In this document: in pieces, positions 1-9,725 of the stretch | Layout: each line of letters starts with the position of its first letter | How positions within the stretch are numbered: the first letter of the stretch is position 1 | Source of the DNA: Burkholderia oklahomensis C6786 | GTDB taxonomy: Bacteria > Pseudomonadota > Gammaproteobacteria > Burkholderiales > Burkholderiaceae | Length of the DNA stretch: 64,000 nucleotides | Direction: 5' to 3' | NCBI RefSeq assembly: GCF_000959365.1 | Contig: NZ_CP009556.1 | Location: forward strand, 2,852,001-2,916,000 | Position numbers and translations under genes: made by a program | The notes under the pieces: model-generated | What the model was told of the DNA's origin: nothing | Seen by the model: only the letters and a program-made list of their open reading frames with translations | The model's database searches: none

Positions 1-65
1 AAGCGCGATGCAAGGGCAACGCCCAAGTGCCCCGCACCTACGACTCCGATTCCTTGACTCGTCAT
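1..65 (-). CDS. NAD(P)-binding oxidoreductase, N-terminal fragment (cut by window edge)
   Basis: Only the first 21 codons are inside the window. They read MTSQGIGVVGAGHLGVALAS, which contains a Rossmann dinucleotide-binding glycine motif (GxGxxG as GAGHLG) directly after the start, as in 3-hydroxyacyl-CoA dehydrogenases, opine dehydrogenases, 6-phosphogluconate dehydrogenases and related enzymes. A GGAGG ribosome binding site lies 7 bases before the ATG (on the minus strand, about 73-77), which supports the start. The gene is divergent from the MFS exporter at 624. The exact family cannot be chosen from this fragment. Confidence 0.7.
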   Translation of the reverse strand, partial: MTSQGIGVVGAGHLGVALASR

Positions 66-623
66 CCCGTCGCCTCCGATCACCTTGAAAAGGTCGATTT
101 GTTCCGCCATTGGACAAGCAGGGGAATTTGAAAACGGCCGGCAATCGCCGTGCCGCGGATGCGCGAGTAGCCGTGCGTCCGGTGTGATCGATAGCATCCG
201 CGATAGCTCGACATTCGGCTCGAACAGGTCATTCGCCGAGCCACGCGCCCCGCGGCATCGCGATCCTGGGCCGACGGCCGAGCCGTATCGACGCCTCGAC
301 CCGCATCGGTTCAACCGGAAGCCCAAGCTCGACGCACCTCGGCGACATCTTGCCCGTACCGCGACGTGACGGCATCGGCATGAGTTGCTATCCCAGTTTA
401 TGACCGACCGTCGGTCAATAATATATCGCTGCGGCTGCCGAGACCTCTCCAAACGACCGGGAATGCAAATCTTGATGCGAATTCGAGCCCGTGTTCGATG
501 ACGTCCGCAGGTCACGTCTCAGACGGTCTTCGACTATCCGCTTCGTCGGGCTGGCGATATCGGGATTTCTCCAGATTCAAGATGGAGCCCACCATCTGCA
601 TATCGAATTAAATCGAGGGTCAC
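66..623. other. Intergenic region between divergent genes, with operator-like palindrome
   Basis: No convincing coding sequence was found: a 94-codon open frame at 85-369 has no family-like features and is Arg-rich. The region holds a 17-bp perfect palindrome (listed separately) and an AT-rich stretch just after it (about 417-427) that could be a -10 element. The rest appears featureless. Confidence 0.5.
401..417. promoter_or_regulatory. 17-bp perfect palindrome, probable TetR-family operator
   Basis: The sequence TGACCGACCGTCGGTCA is a perfect inverted repeat about a single central base. GACCGAC/GTCGGTC half-sites are typical of operators bound by TetR-family repressors. It lies about 205 bases before the MFS exporter, immediately before an AT-rich stretch that could hold the promoter -10. 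A TetR gene lies downstream at 2328-2987, and a related half-site (ACGGTCGG) occurs before that gene near 2243-2250. Binding by that TetR is inferred. Confidence 0.55.
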
Positions 624-2044
624 ATGATCAACCATCAACGCTCTGCTTTATTCGCACTCTTGCTATCCGGATTTGTAACGATTTTCGATTTATTTGTCGT
701 CAATATCGCGATCGTCAACATCGAGAAGACACTGCATGCAAGCTATGTCGAGTTGACGATGATCATCGTCGCCTACGAACTGTCGTTCGGCCTCTTGCTC
801 ATCACCGGCGGAAGGCTCGGCGATCTATGGGGACGCCGGCGAGCCTATCAGATCGGGATGCTGTGCTTCACCGCTTCATCGATTCTTTGCGGACTAGCGC
901 CCCACGCGGCGATCCTCACCGTCGCGCGCTTTTTACAAGGGCTATCCGCCGCCGTACTCTTTCCGCAAATCTATGCGTGCATCCGGGCGGATTTCGACGA
1001 GGCCGGCGCCCATCGGGCGTTCGGATACCTGGGAATGACGCTCGGGCTCGCGGCGATCGCGGGGCAAGTTCTCGGCGGTCTGATCATCTCGATCAATCTG
1101 CTGGAGTTGCAATGGAGAGCCATCTTTTTTATCAATCTTCCGATCGGGCTGGCGGCGCTGTTTTTTCCCGTCATTTGCGAAACACGTCCACCGAACAGAA
1201 AAAAAGCCTGGACTGGACGGGCGTCGCTCTGTCGAGTCTGGGAATTTCCGTTTCGCTGCTTCCGCTGCTAATGAGCGCAGTCTGGGGATGGAGTTTCAAA
1301 AGCTATGTCCTGATGCTGATCGGGCTAGGCACCTTGTATCTATTCATGCGACACGAAATCCGCCACGCACGCAGCGGCCACGTTCCTCTCATCAACATGA
1401 AGCTCCTCCGGGAAAGACGATTCATCAAGGGTTCGTCGTTGGTCATGTGCATCTATGCAACCGCGGGTTCATTTACGTTGGTATTTTCGATCTTTCTTCA
1501 GTCCGGACTGAAGCTAAGCCCGTTTGAAGCGGGAATGACTTATGTCTCGACCAGCATCGGATTTACGATTTCGTCGCTATTGACGCCCAAGCTCATCGGC
1601 CGATCCGGGCCGCACGTCGTTTCCATCGGCGCGGCCTCATATGCGGCAAGTTTCGTCGCGCTGATACTTGCCGTGCGATATTTCCCCATCCTTGAGCTGC
1701 CGTGGCTCCTGATACCGGGACTGTGGACGCTCGGCTTTACACAAGGCATGGTCATGACCCCTCTTCTGAATATCGTGCTGGCGAACGTGCAGGAAAACTT
1801 CGCGGGGATGGCCGCCGGAGTCGTTTCGACCTTGCAGCAGGTAGGCGCGGCATTCGGCGTAACTGCGGTCAGCACGATCCTGCAGGTAACGTTAAAAAAA
1901 TTGTCTCATCTGCAGGAATTTTCTCAACTGCAAAGCGCGTTCGTCTACAGCATGTTCTTCAACGTGGGGGCCGCTGCCGTCGCCAGCTACATCCTGCGGA
2001 AGATGTTGAATCAAGCGCAGCGCGCGCGATCCATCGATGCATGA
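624..2044 (+). pseudogene. DHA2-type MFS multidrug exporter, frameshifted in an A7 run
   Basis: The first part (624-1205) encodes the N-terminal half of a major facilitator superfamily drug:H+ antiporter: VNIAIVNIEKTL in TM1, motif A GRLGDLWGRRRAYQ between TM2 and TM3, and GQVLGGLI resembling motif C. In this frame it ends early at 1271 with an unrelated tail. The C-terminal half continues in the -1 frame from about 1205 to 2044 (EQKKSLDWTGVALSSLG and further TM segments). Joined, they give about 473 residues, normal for this family. The switch is at seven A's, 1199-1205; one additional A would restore the frame. The start has a GAGGG ribosome site. This may be a true indel, phase-variable, or read through by slippage. 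The TetR gene at 2328 is probably its regulator. Confidence 0.8.
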
Positions 2045-2238
2045 CGAATGCTTCCGTCGAGGCGGCGTGACGGACGCTTTACCTTTGCTTGCCGCCGACC
2101 GCGCATGCACCCGCCGGCGATGAGCTTTCTTCAAACAGAAGCACTCCGGAATTTCGTCGACGCCCGGAACATCCGCACGATGCGGATGCACGGCGACCAT
2201 CGGGCGGAGTCCGTTTTTGCCCTTCATACATGAAATGA

Positions 2239-2270
2239 ACCAACGGTCGGACAATTACAAAAACGTTGGT
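2239..2270. promoter_or_regulatory. Inverted repeat before the TetR gene
   Basis: ACCAACG at 2239-2245 and CGTTGGT at 2264-2270 form a 7-bp inverted repeat 18 bases apart. The left arm runs into ACGGTCGG, which matches half of the palindrome at 401-417. The repeat sits 58-89 bases before the TetR start and could be an autoregulatory site. This is inference from symmetry and position only. Confidence 0.3.
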
Positions 2271-2327
2271 AACTGCGGGAACGTAGCCTAGACTTCTGAC
2301 TTTTGCACGCAAGTTCTGAACCGCACG

Positions 2328-2987
2328 ATGAGATACAAGACAAGCCAGCGGGAGCAGGGAGCGCCTAAAACGCCCCGCACCAAGCCAGCCGAAGTACGCC
2401 TGGAAGAATTGATGGCGGCAGCCGAGAGGCTATTTTTAGCGCAAGGCGTCGAGGCCACCACGATCAACGAAATCGTTGAGTTGGCCGAAGTAGCCAAGGG
2501 CACCTTCTACCATTACTTCGCTTCGAAGAACGAACTCCTGGAAGCCATGGGCCAGCGGTACACCGCGCAATACCTGAGCCGCTTGGAAGAGGCCGTTGAT
2601 GCGTGCGCGGCGGACGACTGGTTAGGTCGGCTGCGGGCATGGATTCGGACGAGCATCGAAGCCTATGTCGAAACGTATCGCACGCACGACATCGTCTACA
2701 TCAACCATCACCGCCACGCACGGAACAATCGCGAGAAGAACGCCATTCTCGATCAGCTCCAAGGCATTCTCAGTTGCGGCGAACAGGCCGGCGTGTGGCA
2801 ATTGACGCAACCGCGCATCGCGGCCCTGCTGATCTACGCGGGCGTTCACGGCGCCACGGACGATGTCATCGCGGCCCAGGAAACGGACTATGCCGAATTT
2901 GTCCGATCCGTCACCGCCGTTTGTCTGCGTATGGTCGGCGTCGCGGACGCGGCCCAGGCGCCCAAGCCGCGCCGTCGGACGAAGTGA
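2328..2987 (+). CDS. TetR/AcrR family transcriptional regulator
   Basis: A 219-residue protein of normal TetR length. Residues about 24-70 form the TetR_N helix-turn-helix: LMAAAERLFLAQGVEATTIN, then VAKGTFYHYFASKNELL, the classic recognition-helix signature. The remainder is an alpha-helical ligand-binding domain, and the tail is basic (PKPRRRTK). No strong ribosome binding site precedes the ATG, but no better start exists upstream of the HTH. It follows the MFS exporter on the same strand, separated by 283 bases with palindromic elements, the usual arrangement for a local repressor of an efflux gene. Confidence 0.92.
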   Translation: MRYKTSQREQGAPKTPRTKPAEVRLEELMAAAERLFLAQGVEATTINEIVELAEVAKGTFYHYFASKNELLEAMGQRYTAQYLSRLEEAVDACAADDWLGRLRAWIRTSIEAYVETYRTHDIVYINHHRHARNNREKNAILDQLQGILSCGEQAGVWQLTQPRIAALLIYAGVHGATDDVIAAQETDYAEFVRSVTAVCLRMVGVADAAQAPKPRRRTK

Positions 2988-3442
2988 TTGCGTCAGCGCG
3001 GGTGACATCGCAGCCATGACGAGCGCCTCGATGCAACGATCGCGGATGTGGCGAGTCGCTTCGAAAAGCGCACGCTGAAGTGACATCCGATCGCGCCGCC
3101 CACTCATGCGAAGGATCGGGGGCAGGCATCCATCGAAGGCGCCGGAACAGCCCCGCCGCCGACGGCGCGCACGCACATAATCCTGAGCGCGATACTCGCC
3201 GCTCGCACGCCCCTCCGCAGCCCCGGACCAAGGCGGCCGCCGCAACGACTTCGCTCTGCATGCCGAACCATGATGCGGCTATGGGTGCAGTGCCGCCGCG
3301 TTGCCGGCCAATCGCAGCGCGCGGTTGATCGCGCGAATGACCGCGCGCAAAACGACGCTGCACGGCTGTCCGGCTGAGCCGGAAATATTCCTGCGATCCT
3401 GCGAATCGCATTCGAACCGCGTACTGTACGCGCCTGCTCGCG
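2988..3442. other. Gap without recognisable gene
   Basis: 455 bases between the TetR gene and the truncated oxidase. Frames were read on both strands and the missing FAD-binding N-terminus of the downstream oxidase was not found. Nothing supportable is seen. Confidence 0.4.
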
Positions 3443-4456
3443 ATGGACGACCTCCTGTTCTTCGGGCACCGGGATGCCCCGATGACCACCGAAGGCAACG
3501 TCGCCCAGGTCCGGAAAACGATGGACGGCATGGGAATGCCGTATGAATATCTGGATTCGCCTGCGGCGATCCACCGGCGCTTCCCGATCTTCAATCTTGC
3601 CGCCCTGCCCGACGATTACGTGGGGCTCGTCCAGGCCGCCAGCGCGTCGATCAATGTGCAGGCGGCGTCGAGAACCTTCCTGCTCGGCGCGAAGCGCACC
3701 GGCCGCCTCCACGTTCTCGACGGACAAACGGTCGTACACGTCGATCACCATCAACAGGCGGCCGACTGCGCGTATACGCTTCACACGCGGAGCGACGATG
3801 CATCGATGACGGTGCATGGACGTCACCTCATCGCGTGCCCCGGCGTATGGGCGGATTCGGTGCTGCGCGGCCTCGGGCGCAAACAGAGCGGACGCTGGAA
3901 AATCTGGCAGATGAACTATGCGTACTGGGAACTCAAGGCGAGCCATCCCCGGATGCCCATCTGGTTCGAGTTCGGCAACGTCGATGCGAGCGATCGGGGA
4001 ACGTTCTACGGATTTCCTCAATTGGACTTCTCCCCGGCCATGCACGACATGGTGAAGATGAGCGCGGACTATACCTACGACGTCTTCGACGAACCCTCGG
4101 CCATCCGGCCCACCGTGAGCGATCGACTGATGCGCGAGCTCACCGAACATGTCGGGCGGCTCGTCGATCCGGACGTCATCGATGCGGGTCATGGCCAACA
4201 CGCGGGCACGTGCCTCTACTCGATGAGTCCGGACGGCAAGCTCGTCATCGGCCGAATTCCGATGGAGCCGCGCAGCAAGTCGCACCACGCCCGCGCTTCC
4301 ATGTGCATCATGGAATCCGGCCGCGCCTTCAAGTACGCTCCGCTGTTCGGTCGCGTGCTGGTCGAGTTGGCCGTCGACGGCCATTCCCGCTATCAAAGCG
4401 ATCTGGACATCTTCTCGCCCACGCGCGACGGCCTGTTCGATTCGTTGATTCGCTAG
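3443..4456 (+). pseudogene. Monomeric sarcosine oxidase/N-methyltryptophan oxidase-like flavoprotein, N-terminus missing
   Basis: The 337 codons match the middle and C-terminal parts of the monomeric sarcosine oxidase family (amine oxidation with covalent FAD). ACPGVWADSVL corresponds to the family's 'aGaWa' segment. TCLYSMSPDGKLVIG corresponds to the conserved block carrying the Cys that binds FAD covalently. SGRAFKYAPLFG aligns with the terminal SGHGFKYAP motif. Family members are about 380-400 residues and begin with a GxGxxG Rossmann motif; here roughly the first 70-80 residues, including that motif, are absent and were not found in any frame upstream. There is no convincing ribosome site. 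It is most likely a 5'-truncated pseudogene. Confidence 0.7.
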
Positions 4457-4849
4457 CGCCTGGCGCGATCGGCCCGCACGAAAGATCGGCTTCCTTTCGG
4501 GGCGGCAGCCGGTCGAGCCGATGGTCCGAACGCGGAACGGAATCCATCGGCACACGGCGGTCGACTGGCATACGAAAGGGAACGCATCGCCGCCGCGCGC
4601 GGCGGGAGCGCCCTTGCTCGCGTCACTTGCAGGCATCCGAACGATTGGCCTGCCCCGCGCAGCCGGCATGATCGGCTCCCGGCGTGCAACTCGCCCGGCC
4701 GCCGCCGGTCCAATGCGATGTCTTCGCGTTGCCGCATCCGTCCATTTGCCCACCGATCGCCGGCTCGCGACGTATTTTGATATGCGCTTTTTTGTGTACC
4801 ATCATCGCGACGAGGTACCGCCGGACAATCCAATATCGATCATTACGTC
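4457..4849. other. Gap before the PuuB-like gene
   Basis: 393 bases with no convincing gene on either strand. The last 80 bases (4770-4849) are more AT-rich than the surroundings and may hold the promoter of the following oxidoreductase; no clear -35/-10 pair could be assigned. Confidence 0.35.
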
Positions 4850-6142
4850 ATGCTCAAGTTCGTCAACCAACCGCACGCCGCGTCGTACTATGCGGCGACC
4901 ATCAACGACACCGCCCGCCATCCGTCGCTGGAAGGCGCCGTCGACGCCGACGTCTGCGTGATCGGCGCGGGCCTCACCGGCATATCGGCGGCGCTCAATC
5001 TCGCCGAACGCGGCTATTCGGTCGCGGTCGTCGAGGCGTCGAAGGTCGGATGGGCGGCGAGCGGACGCAACGGCGGCCAGATGATCGGCGGCTTCGCATG
5101 CGGGATCGACACGTTCGAACCGTACCTGAACGCCGACGAAGTCCGATTGATCTGGGACATGGGGCTCGAGACGCTCTCGATCGTCAAGGAGCGGATCGCG
5201 AAGCACGCAATCGACTGCGCGCTGATGCCGGGCTATCTGACCGCCGCGAACAAGCCGCGCGACGTCGACGCGCTGCGCCGCTGGCGCGACGAAGCGGCCC
5301 GCCGCTTCGGCTACGAACGCTTGCGCTATGTCGAACGCGACGCGCTCGCGCAATACGTGCAATCGAACCGCTATCTCGGCGGCCTCTTCGATCCGGACAG
5401 CGGCCATCTGCATCCGCTCAACTACACGCTCGGCCTCGCGCGCGCGGCGCTCGAGCGGGGCGCGCGCATTTACGAAGACAGCGCCGTGACGCACATCGCG
5501 AACGAGGCCGGCGGGCACGTCGTGTCGACGGCGCGCGGACAGGTCCGCGCGAAGTTCGTCGTGCTCGCGTGCAATGCGTTTCTCGGCGCGCTCGCGCCCG
5601 CGTTGTCGCGCAAGATCATGCCGGTCGGCACCTATGTGATCGCGACCGAGCCGCTCGGCGACGCGCGCGCGGGCGCGCTGATGCCCGCGCAGGCGGCGAT
5701 CTGCGACAGCCGCTTCGCGCTCGATTATTTCCGCCCCGCGCCCGACACGCGGCTGCTGTGGGGTGGCAAGGTCAGCTATTCGACGCTCGAGCCGCGCGAC
5801 CTCGCCGAAGCGATGCGCCGCGACATGCTGAGGACATTCCCGCAGCTCGCGGACGTGAAGGTCGATTACGCGTGGGGCGGCTTCGTCGACATCACGATGA
5901 ATCGCGCGCCGCATTTCGGCCGCCTGTCGCCGACCGTCTATTTCGCGCAGGGCTTCTCCGGACACGGCGTCAACACGACGGGCCTCGCGGGCAAGCTGAT
6001 CGCCGAGGCGATCGACGGACAGGCCGCGCGCTTCGATGTGTTCGGCAAGATCCGACACCGTGATTTCCCCGGCGGCGCGGCGCTCAGGACGCCGGCGCTC
6101 GTGCTCGCGATGGCGTGGTATCAGCTGCGCGATCTGCTGTGA
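4850..6142 (+). CDS. FAD-dependent amine oxidoreductase, gamma-glutamylputrescine oxidase-like
   Basis: A 430-residue DAO-family flavoprotein, the usual length of PuuB/OrdL proteins. An N-terminal segment of about 30 residues is followed by the Rossmann motif VCVIGAGLTGISAALNLAERG (residues about 35-54) and by GWAASGRNGGQMIGGF, the conserved substrate/FAD region of PuuB-type oxidases. The C-terminal FAD motif YFAQGFSGHGVNTTGLAGKL is intact. The reaction expected for the family is oxidative deamination of gamma-glutamylputrescine or a related amine, giving aldehyde and H2O2. No other puu genes are adjacent, so the substrate is uncertain. It is convergent with the chemoreceptor gene. Confidence 0.85.
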   Translation: MLKFVNQPHAASYYAATINDTARHPSLEGAVDADVCVIGAGLTGISAALNLAERGYSVAVVEASKVGWAASGRNGGQMIGGFACGIDTFEPYLNADEVRLIWDMGLETLSIVKERIAKHAIDCALMPGYLTAANKPRDVDALRRWRDEAARRFGYERLRYVERDALAQYVQSNRYLGGLFDPDSGHLHPLNYTLGLARAALERGARIYEDSAVTHIANEAGGHVVSTARGQVRAKFVVLACNAFLGALAPALSRKIMPVGTYVIATEPLGDARAGALMPAQAAICDSRFALDYFRPAPDTRLLWGGKVSYSTLEPRDLAEAMRRDMLRTFPQLADVKVDYAWGGFVDITMNRAPHFGRLSPTVYFAQGFSGHGVNTTGLAGKLIAEAIDGQAARFDVFGKIRHRDFPGGAALRTPALVLAMAWYQLRDLL

Positions 6143-6316
6143 CGGTGCGCCGCGCTCGGTAAGCGCAGGCGCAGGCACCGGCACACGCCGCATGCGAGAT
6201 TGCTTGCGTGCGCAACGAACATGCGATGCGGCGCACCGCGCAAGAACGCTCCGGCCGACACGCGGCTGCGGCGATCGATGCCGTTCTGCGATCGACCGCG
6301 CACCATCATCGTTCGA

Positions 6317-8062
6317 TCAGAACGTTTCCCAATCCGCGTTCGCATCCGCCGCCGCGGGCGCGCGCGCAACCGCAACGGCGGGTGCGCGTGCGGCCGCCGC
6401 GGCCGTGGAAGCGGCCGGCTTCGAGGCTTCGACCGCGCGCGGTGCCGACGCCGTCGCCGCCGCGAAGGTCGGCGCCGCGATCCGACGATGCGGCGCGACC
6501 GCATCGGCCGCCATGCCGTCGACCCGGAAGAACGCGACCGCCTGCTTCAGCTCGCGCCCCTGATCTTCGAGCGATTGCGACGCGGCCGCCGCTTCTTCGA
6601 CGAGCGCGGCGTTCTGCTGCGTGACCTGATCCATCTGCGTGATCGCGAGATTGACTTGGTCGATGCCACGGCTCTGCTCGGCGGACGCCGCCGCGATCTC
6701 GCCCATGATGTCGGTCACGCGCGCGACCGCCTGCGTGACCTCGGTCATCGTCTTGCCCGCTTCGTCGGCGAGCGCGGAGCCGTCGCGAATCTTCTGCACC
6801 GACGCGCTGATCAGATCCTTGATCTCCTTCGCCGCGCTCGACGAGCGCTGCGCGAGGCCGCGCACCTCGCCCGCGACGACCGCGAAGCCGCGGCCCTGCT
6901 CGCCCGCGCGCGCCGCCTCGACCGCGGCATTGAGCGCGAGGATGTTGGTCTGGAACGCGATCCCTTCAATGATGCCGATGATCTCCGCGATCTTCGACGA
7001 GCGCTCACTGATGTCGGTCATCGTATCGACGACCTGGCCGACGACCGCGCTGCCGCGCAGCGCGACGTCCGATGCATTGGACGCGAGCCCGCTCGCCTGC
7101 TGCGCGTTCTCCGCGTTCTGCCGGACGGTCGACGTGAGCTCCTCCATGCTCGATGCGGTTTCCTGCAGCGATGCCGCCTGCTCCTCGGTGCGCGACGACA
7201 GGTCGAGGTTACCGGACGCGATCTGCCCGGACGCGGTCGCGACCGCGTCGCTGCCCATGCGCACGCGCCCGACGATGCGCTTCAGGCTGTCGTTCATGTC
7301 GGCGAGCGCTTTCAGCAGTTGCCCCGTTTCGTCCTTCGACGTCGCATCGATATGCGTCGTCAGGTCGCCGTCGGCGACGGTGCGCGCGAACTTCACCGCA
7401 TCGCCCATCGGCTTCGTGATCGAACGCGAAATCAGCACGCCGAGCCACAACACGACCGCGAGCACGACGGCCGCCGCGGACGGCTCGAGCATCACCGCGC
7501 GATCGATGATGTCCTTCGCCTCGTTCGAGCCGGCCTGCCCGAGATCGACGTTGAACGCGCGATGCGCCGCAAGCGCCGCATTCGTCTGCTTCGCGATCTC
7601 GGTCATCCGCGTGCCCATCAGGTCGCCCGCCTCCTGCTTCTTGCCGTCGCGCGACAGCGCGAGCACGTTGTCGCGCACCGCGTCGAGCTGGCTCATCAGC
7701 GCGCGATCGGTCGCGAGCATTTCCTTGTCCTTGTCGTTCGACAGCAGCGGCTCGTACTTCGCGAACTGGTTGTCGACCTCGCGCCGTTGCTGCGCGATCT
7801 TCTGTTCGAAGTCCTTCGCTTGATCGGCGTTCGTCGAGAAGACGTGTTGATTCACGAGCAGCAGCATCGAATCGAATGCGAGTTGCGCGTCGTCAAGCAC
7901 GACGAAGCTCGGCACGGTATTGACTGTCGAATAGCTGGCGGCGGTGTAGACGCGGCGGCTCTCGTAGATGCCGAATCCGGTGATGCCGCACAGGGCGACG
8001 AGCGCGGCGAGGATCAGCACGATCAGCCGAGCGCCGATCTTCAGGTCGGAAAAGAGTTTCAT
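6317..8062 (-). CDS. Methyl-accepting chemotaxis protein
   Basis: A 581-residue chemoreceptor. TM1 is at about residues 10-30, followed by a four-helix-bundle-type periplasmic domain with many charged and Gln residues (about 35-185), TM2 at about 188-212, a HAMP segment starting [16 protein letters not shown], and a methyl-accepting coiled coil. The signalling tip ([20 protein letters not shown]) is the highly conserved kinase-contact hairpin. The C-terminus is a flexible Ala/Pro-rich tail ending DWETF, which resembles the NWETF pentapeptide that docks CheR/CheB in enteric receptors. The ligand cannot be told from sequence. It is a single gene, convergent with the amine oxidase. Confidence 0.93.
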   Translation of the reverse strand: MKLFSDLKIGARLIVLILAALVALCGITGFGIYESRRVYTAASYSTVNTVPSFVVLDDAQLAFDSMLLLVNQHVFSTNADQAKDFEQKIAQQRREVDNQFAKYEPLLSNDKDKEMLATDRALMSQLDAVRDNVLALSRDGKKQEAGDLMGTRMTEIAKQTNAALAAHRAFNVDLGQAGSNEAKDIIDRAVMLEPSAAAVVLAVVLWLGVLISRSITKPMGDAVKFARTVADGDLTTHIDATSKDETGQLLKALADMNDSLKRIVGRVRMGSDAVATASGQIASGNLDLSSRTEEQAASLQETASSMEELTSTVRQNAENAQQASGLASNASDVALRGSAVVGQVVDTMTDISERSSKIAEIIGIIEGIAFQTNILALNAAVEAARAGEQGRGFAVVAGEVRGLAQRSSSAAKEIKDLISASVQKIRDGSALADEAGKTMTEVTQAVARVTDIMGEIAAASAEQSRGIDQVNLAITQMDQVTQQNAALVEEAAAASQSLEDQGRELKQAVAFFRVDGMAADAVAPHRRIAAPTFAAATASAPRAVEASKPAASTAAAAARAPAVAVARAPAAADANADWETF

Positions 8063-8345
8063 TTTGCGAACGCCAGTAACTGTGGGGGGTTAACGGCCGA
8101 ACGACTGCATTGGCGAAGACGCGCTCAATGACGAAAGCCCAATCGTATTAAAAATGATCGGCGCTTCCGTCATTCATTTGTATGGTTCGAACGCGAACTT
8201 CGTACTGCCATCCGACACCGTCAGCACGGTATACGGCACGCATGCGTGCAGACTGAAGTGCTGCCCGATCTGCTCGACGTCGATGCGTGATCGACGACAA
8301 CATGCGTGCCGCGCCCACCGCTTGACGCCTGCGTTTTCCAGGCGC

Positions 8346-9293
8346 TCAGATCGTGCCCGGCAGCGGGCTCGAGGCAAGCACCGCGGCCGCGGCCAGCACG
8401 CCCATCAGCACGAGCGATTCGATCTGCAGCACGACGCCGAAGCGCCGCAATGGTCCGACGAATGTCTCTGTCTTCGACGACGATTCGTCGAGCGCAGCCA
8501 GCAGCGCCGGCATCCCGAAGAAGCGATTGTGTCCGCCGAGCGCCGCGGCGCTCGCCACGAGCGCGAGCTTCAGCAGCAGCACCTGCCCGTACGTCGAGCC
8601 GAGCAGATTCGCCGACGTGCCGACGCCTCGCCAGCCGTTGTACGCGCCCGTGCTGAACAGCACGACGAGCGCGAACGTCGCCGCATCGGACATCGACTGC
8701 ACGAACGCGGCGCCGTTTTTCCGCTCGCCGCCGCGCGCGTCGGCAAGCTGCGGCACGACGACGTACGTCGCGATCGCCACGAGCCCGACCCACGCGCTGA
8801 TCGCGAGCAGATGCAGCCAGTCGACCCACACCGGCATGCTGAACAGCCCCGCGTCGACCGGATGGCCGCCGTTGCTGCGCGCGAGCGCGACGCCCGAGAG
8901 TGCGAGCCACAGCGCGAACGGGAAGCGGGCGTCGCTGCCGGAGCGCAGCAGCGACAGCCCGACGACGGCAAGCATCAGCACCGCGCCGACGAGCCATGCG
9001 TGACCGTAGCCGGTTCCCACCAGCATCGAGCGGACGGCGGGCCACGCGTCCCATAGCGCCGATTCGCTCATCAGCGCGCAGTGCACCCAGAACGCGAGCA
9101 TGCTCGACAGCAGCATGCCGAGCGCCGCGATTCGCAGCGCTCGGATCAACCGCAGGCTCACGTGCGCCTGCCATGGCGACGGGGCGCGCGCGAGCCATTG
9201 ATCGCCGAGCAGCGCGCCGACCGCGACCGCGAAGCCGACGTTCTGCAACGCGACGGCCGCCAGCCGCAACATGCCGAGGAAACCGTCGTTCAT
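8346..9293 (-). CDS. copD: CopD-family copper resistance membrane protein
   Basis: A 315-residue inner-membrane protein with about eight hydrophobic segments. Conserved His residues of the CopD family occur in GYGHAWLVGA, NGGHPVDAGLF and VDWLHLLAISAWVGL. CopD is thought to move copper across the inner membrane, receiving it from periplasmic CopC. The start was chosen at 9293 because its ATG overlaps the copC stop by one base (TGATG), which implies translational coupling. It is the last gene of the seven-gene copper operon. Confidence 0.92.
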   Translation of the reverse strand: MNDGFLGMLRLAAVALQNVGFAVAVGALLGDQWLARAPSPWQAHVSLRLIRALRIAALGMLLSSMLAFWVHCALMSESALWDAWPAVRSMLVGTGYGHAWLVGAVLMLAVVGLSLLRSGSDARFPFALWLALSGVALARSNGGHPVDAGLFSMPVWVDWLHLLAISAWVGLVAIATYVVVPQLADARGGERKNGAAFVQSMSDAATFALVVLFSTGAYNGWRGVGTSANLLGSTYGQVLLLKLALVASAAALGGHNRFFGMPALLAALDESSSKTETFVGPLRRFGVVLQIESLVLMGVLAAAAVLASSPLPGTI

Positions 9294-9676
9294 CACTTCA
9301 CCTTGAACACGTAGGAGCCCTTGGTCTTGTGCGCGTCGGCCGTCATCACCGTCCACTGGACCGTGTACGCGCCCGGCGCGAGCTTCGGCACCGCGACCGT
9401 CAGCACGCGCGGGTTCGCCGCGTCGACCTTCGCCTTCTCCGCCGCGACGGGCGCGCCGCTCGCATCGGCGACCTTCACCGTGCTGAACGTCGCTTCGAGG
9501 CTTTCGTTGAACGTGAGGCGCAGCGCGTCGGGCGCCGCGTCGACGGTGCTGCCTGCCGCCGGCACGGCGCGCTCGAGCTTGCCGTGCGCGAGCGCGACGG
9601 CGGGTGCGGCGGGTGCGGCGGCGAAGGCCGCGATCGCAGCGAACCGGGTCCACTGCGCGTAAGCGAATCTCTTCAT
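9293..9676 (-). CDS. copC: CopC periplasmic copper-binding protein
   Basis: 127 residues with a signal peptide cleaved after ...AVALA, leaving His as residue 1 of the mature protein (HGKLERAVPAAGS). This N-terminal His, together with the C-terminal D-x-H motif in TADAHKTKGSYVF, gives the Cu(II) ligand set (His1, Asp, His) of the CopC family. The beta-barrel core (LRLTFNESLEATFSTVKV) is conserved. The start at 9676 was chosen because the signal peptide begins there (MKRFAYAQW). It lies between the CusF-like gene and copD in the operon and is probably a partner of CopD. Confidence 0.93.
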   Translation of the reverse strand: MKRFAYAQWTRFAAIAAFAAAPAAPAVALAHGKLERAVPAAGSTVDAAPDALRLTFNESLEATFSTVKVADASGAPVAAEKAKVDAANPRVLTVAVPKLAPGAYTVQWTVMTADAHKTKGSYVFKVK

Positions 9677-9725
9677 GATTTCCAATCCTGAATAATCGTG
9701 GCGATGCAATGTGCGGCGCGAACCG

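Noticed and set aside
85..369. 94-codon open frame near the window start
   Set aside because: No ribosome site, Arg/Ser/Pro-rich random-looking sequence, overlaps the probable regulatory region.
1206..1260. Search for a stem-loop that would make the MFS frameshift a programmed event
   Set aside because: No stable hairpin at the usual 5-9 base spacing was visible, so programmed frameshifting is only kept as a possibility.
2622..3245. Minus-strand frame opposite and behind the TetR gene containing LFEATRHIRDRCIEALVMA
   Set aside because: A protein-like stretch of about 25 residues but no family match I can name and no surrounding domain; not enough to call a gene.
3104..4753. Long minus-strand open frame opposite the sarcosine-oxidase-like gene
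   Set aside because: It has no recognisable motifs and mirrors the codon bias of the plus-strand gene.
8154..9056. Open frame opposite copD
   Set aside because: Antisense of a gene with clear CopD His motifs; composition is Arg/His-rich.
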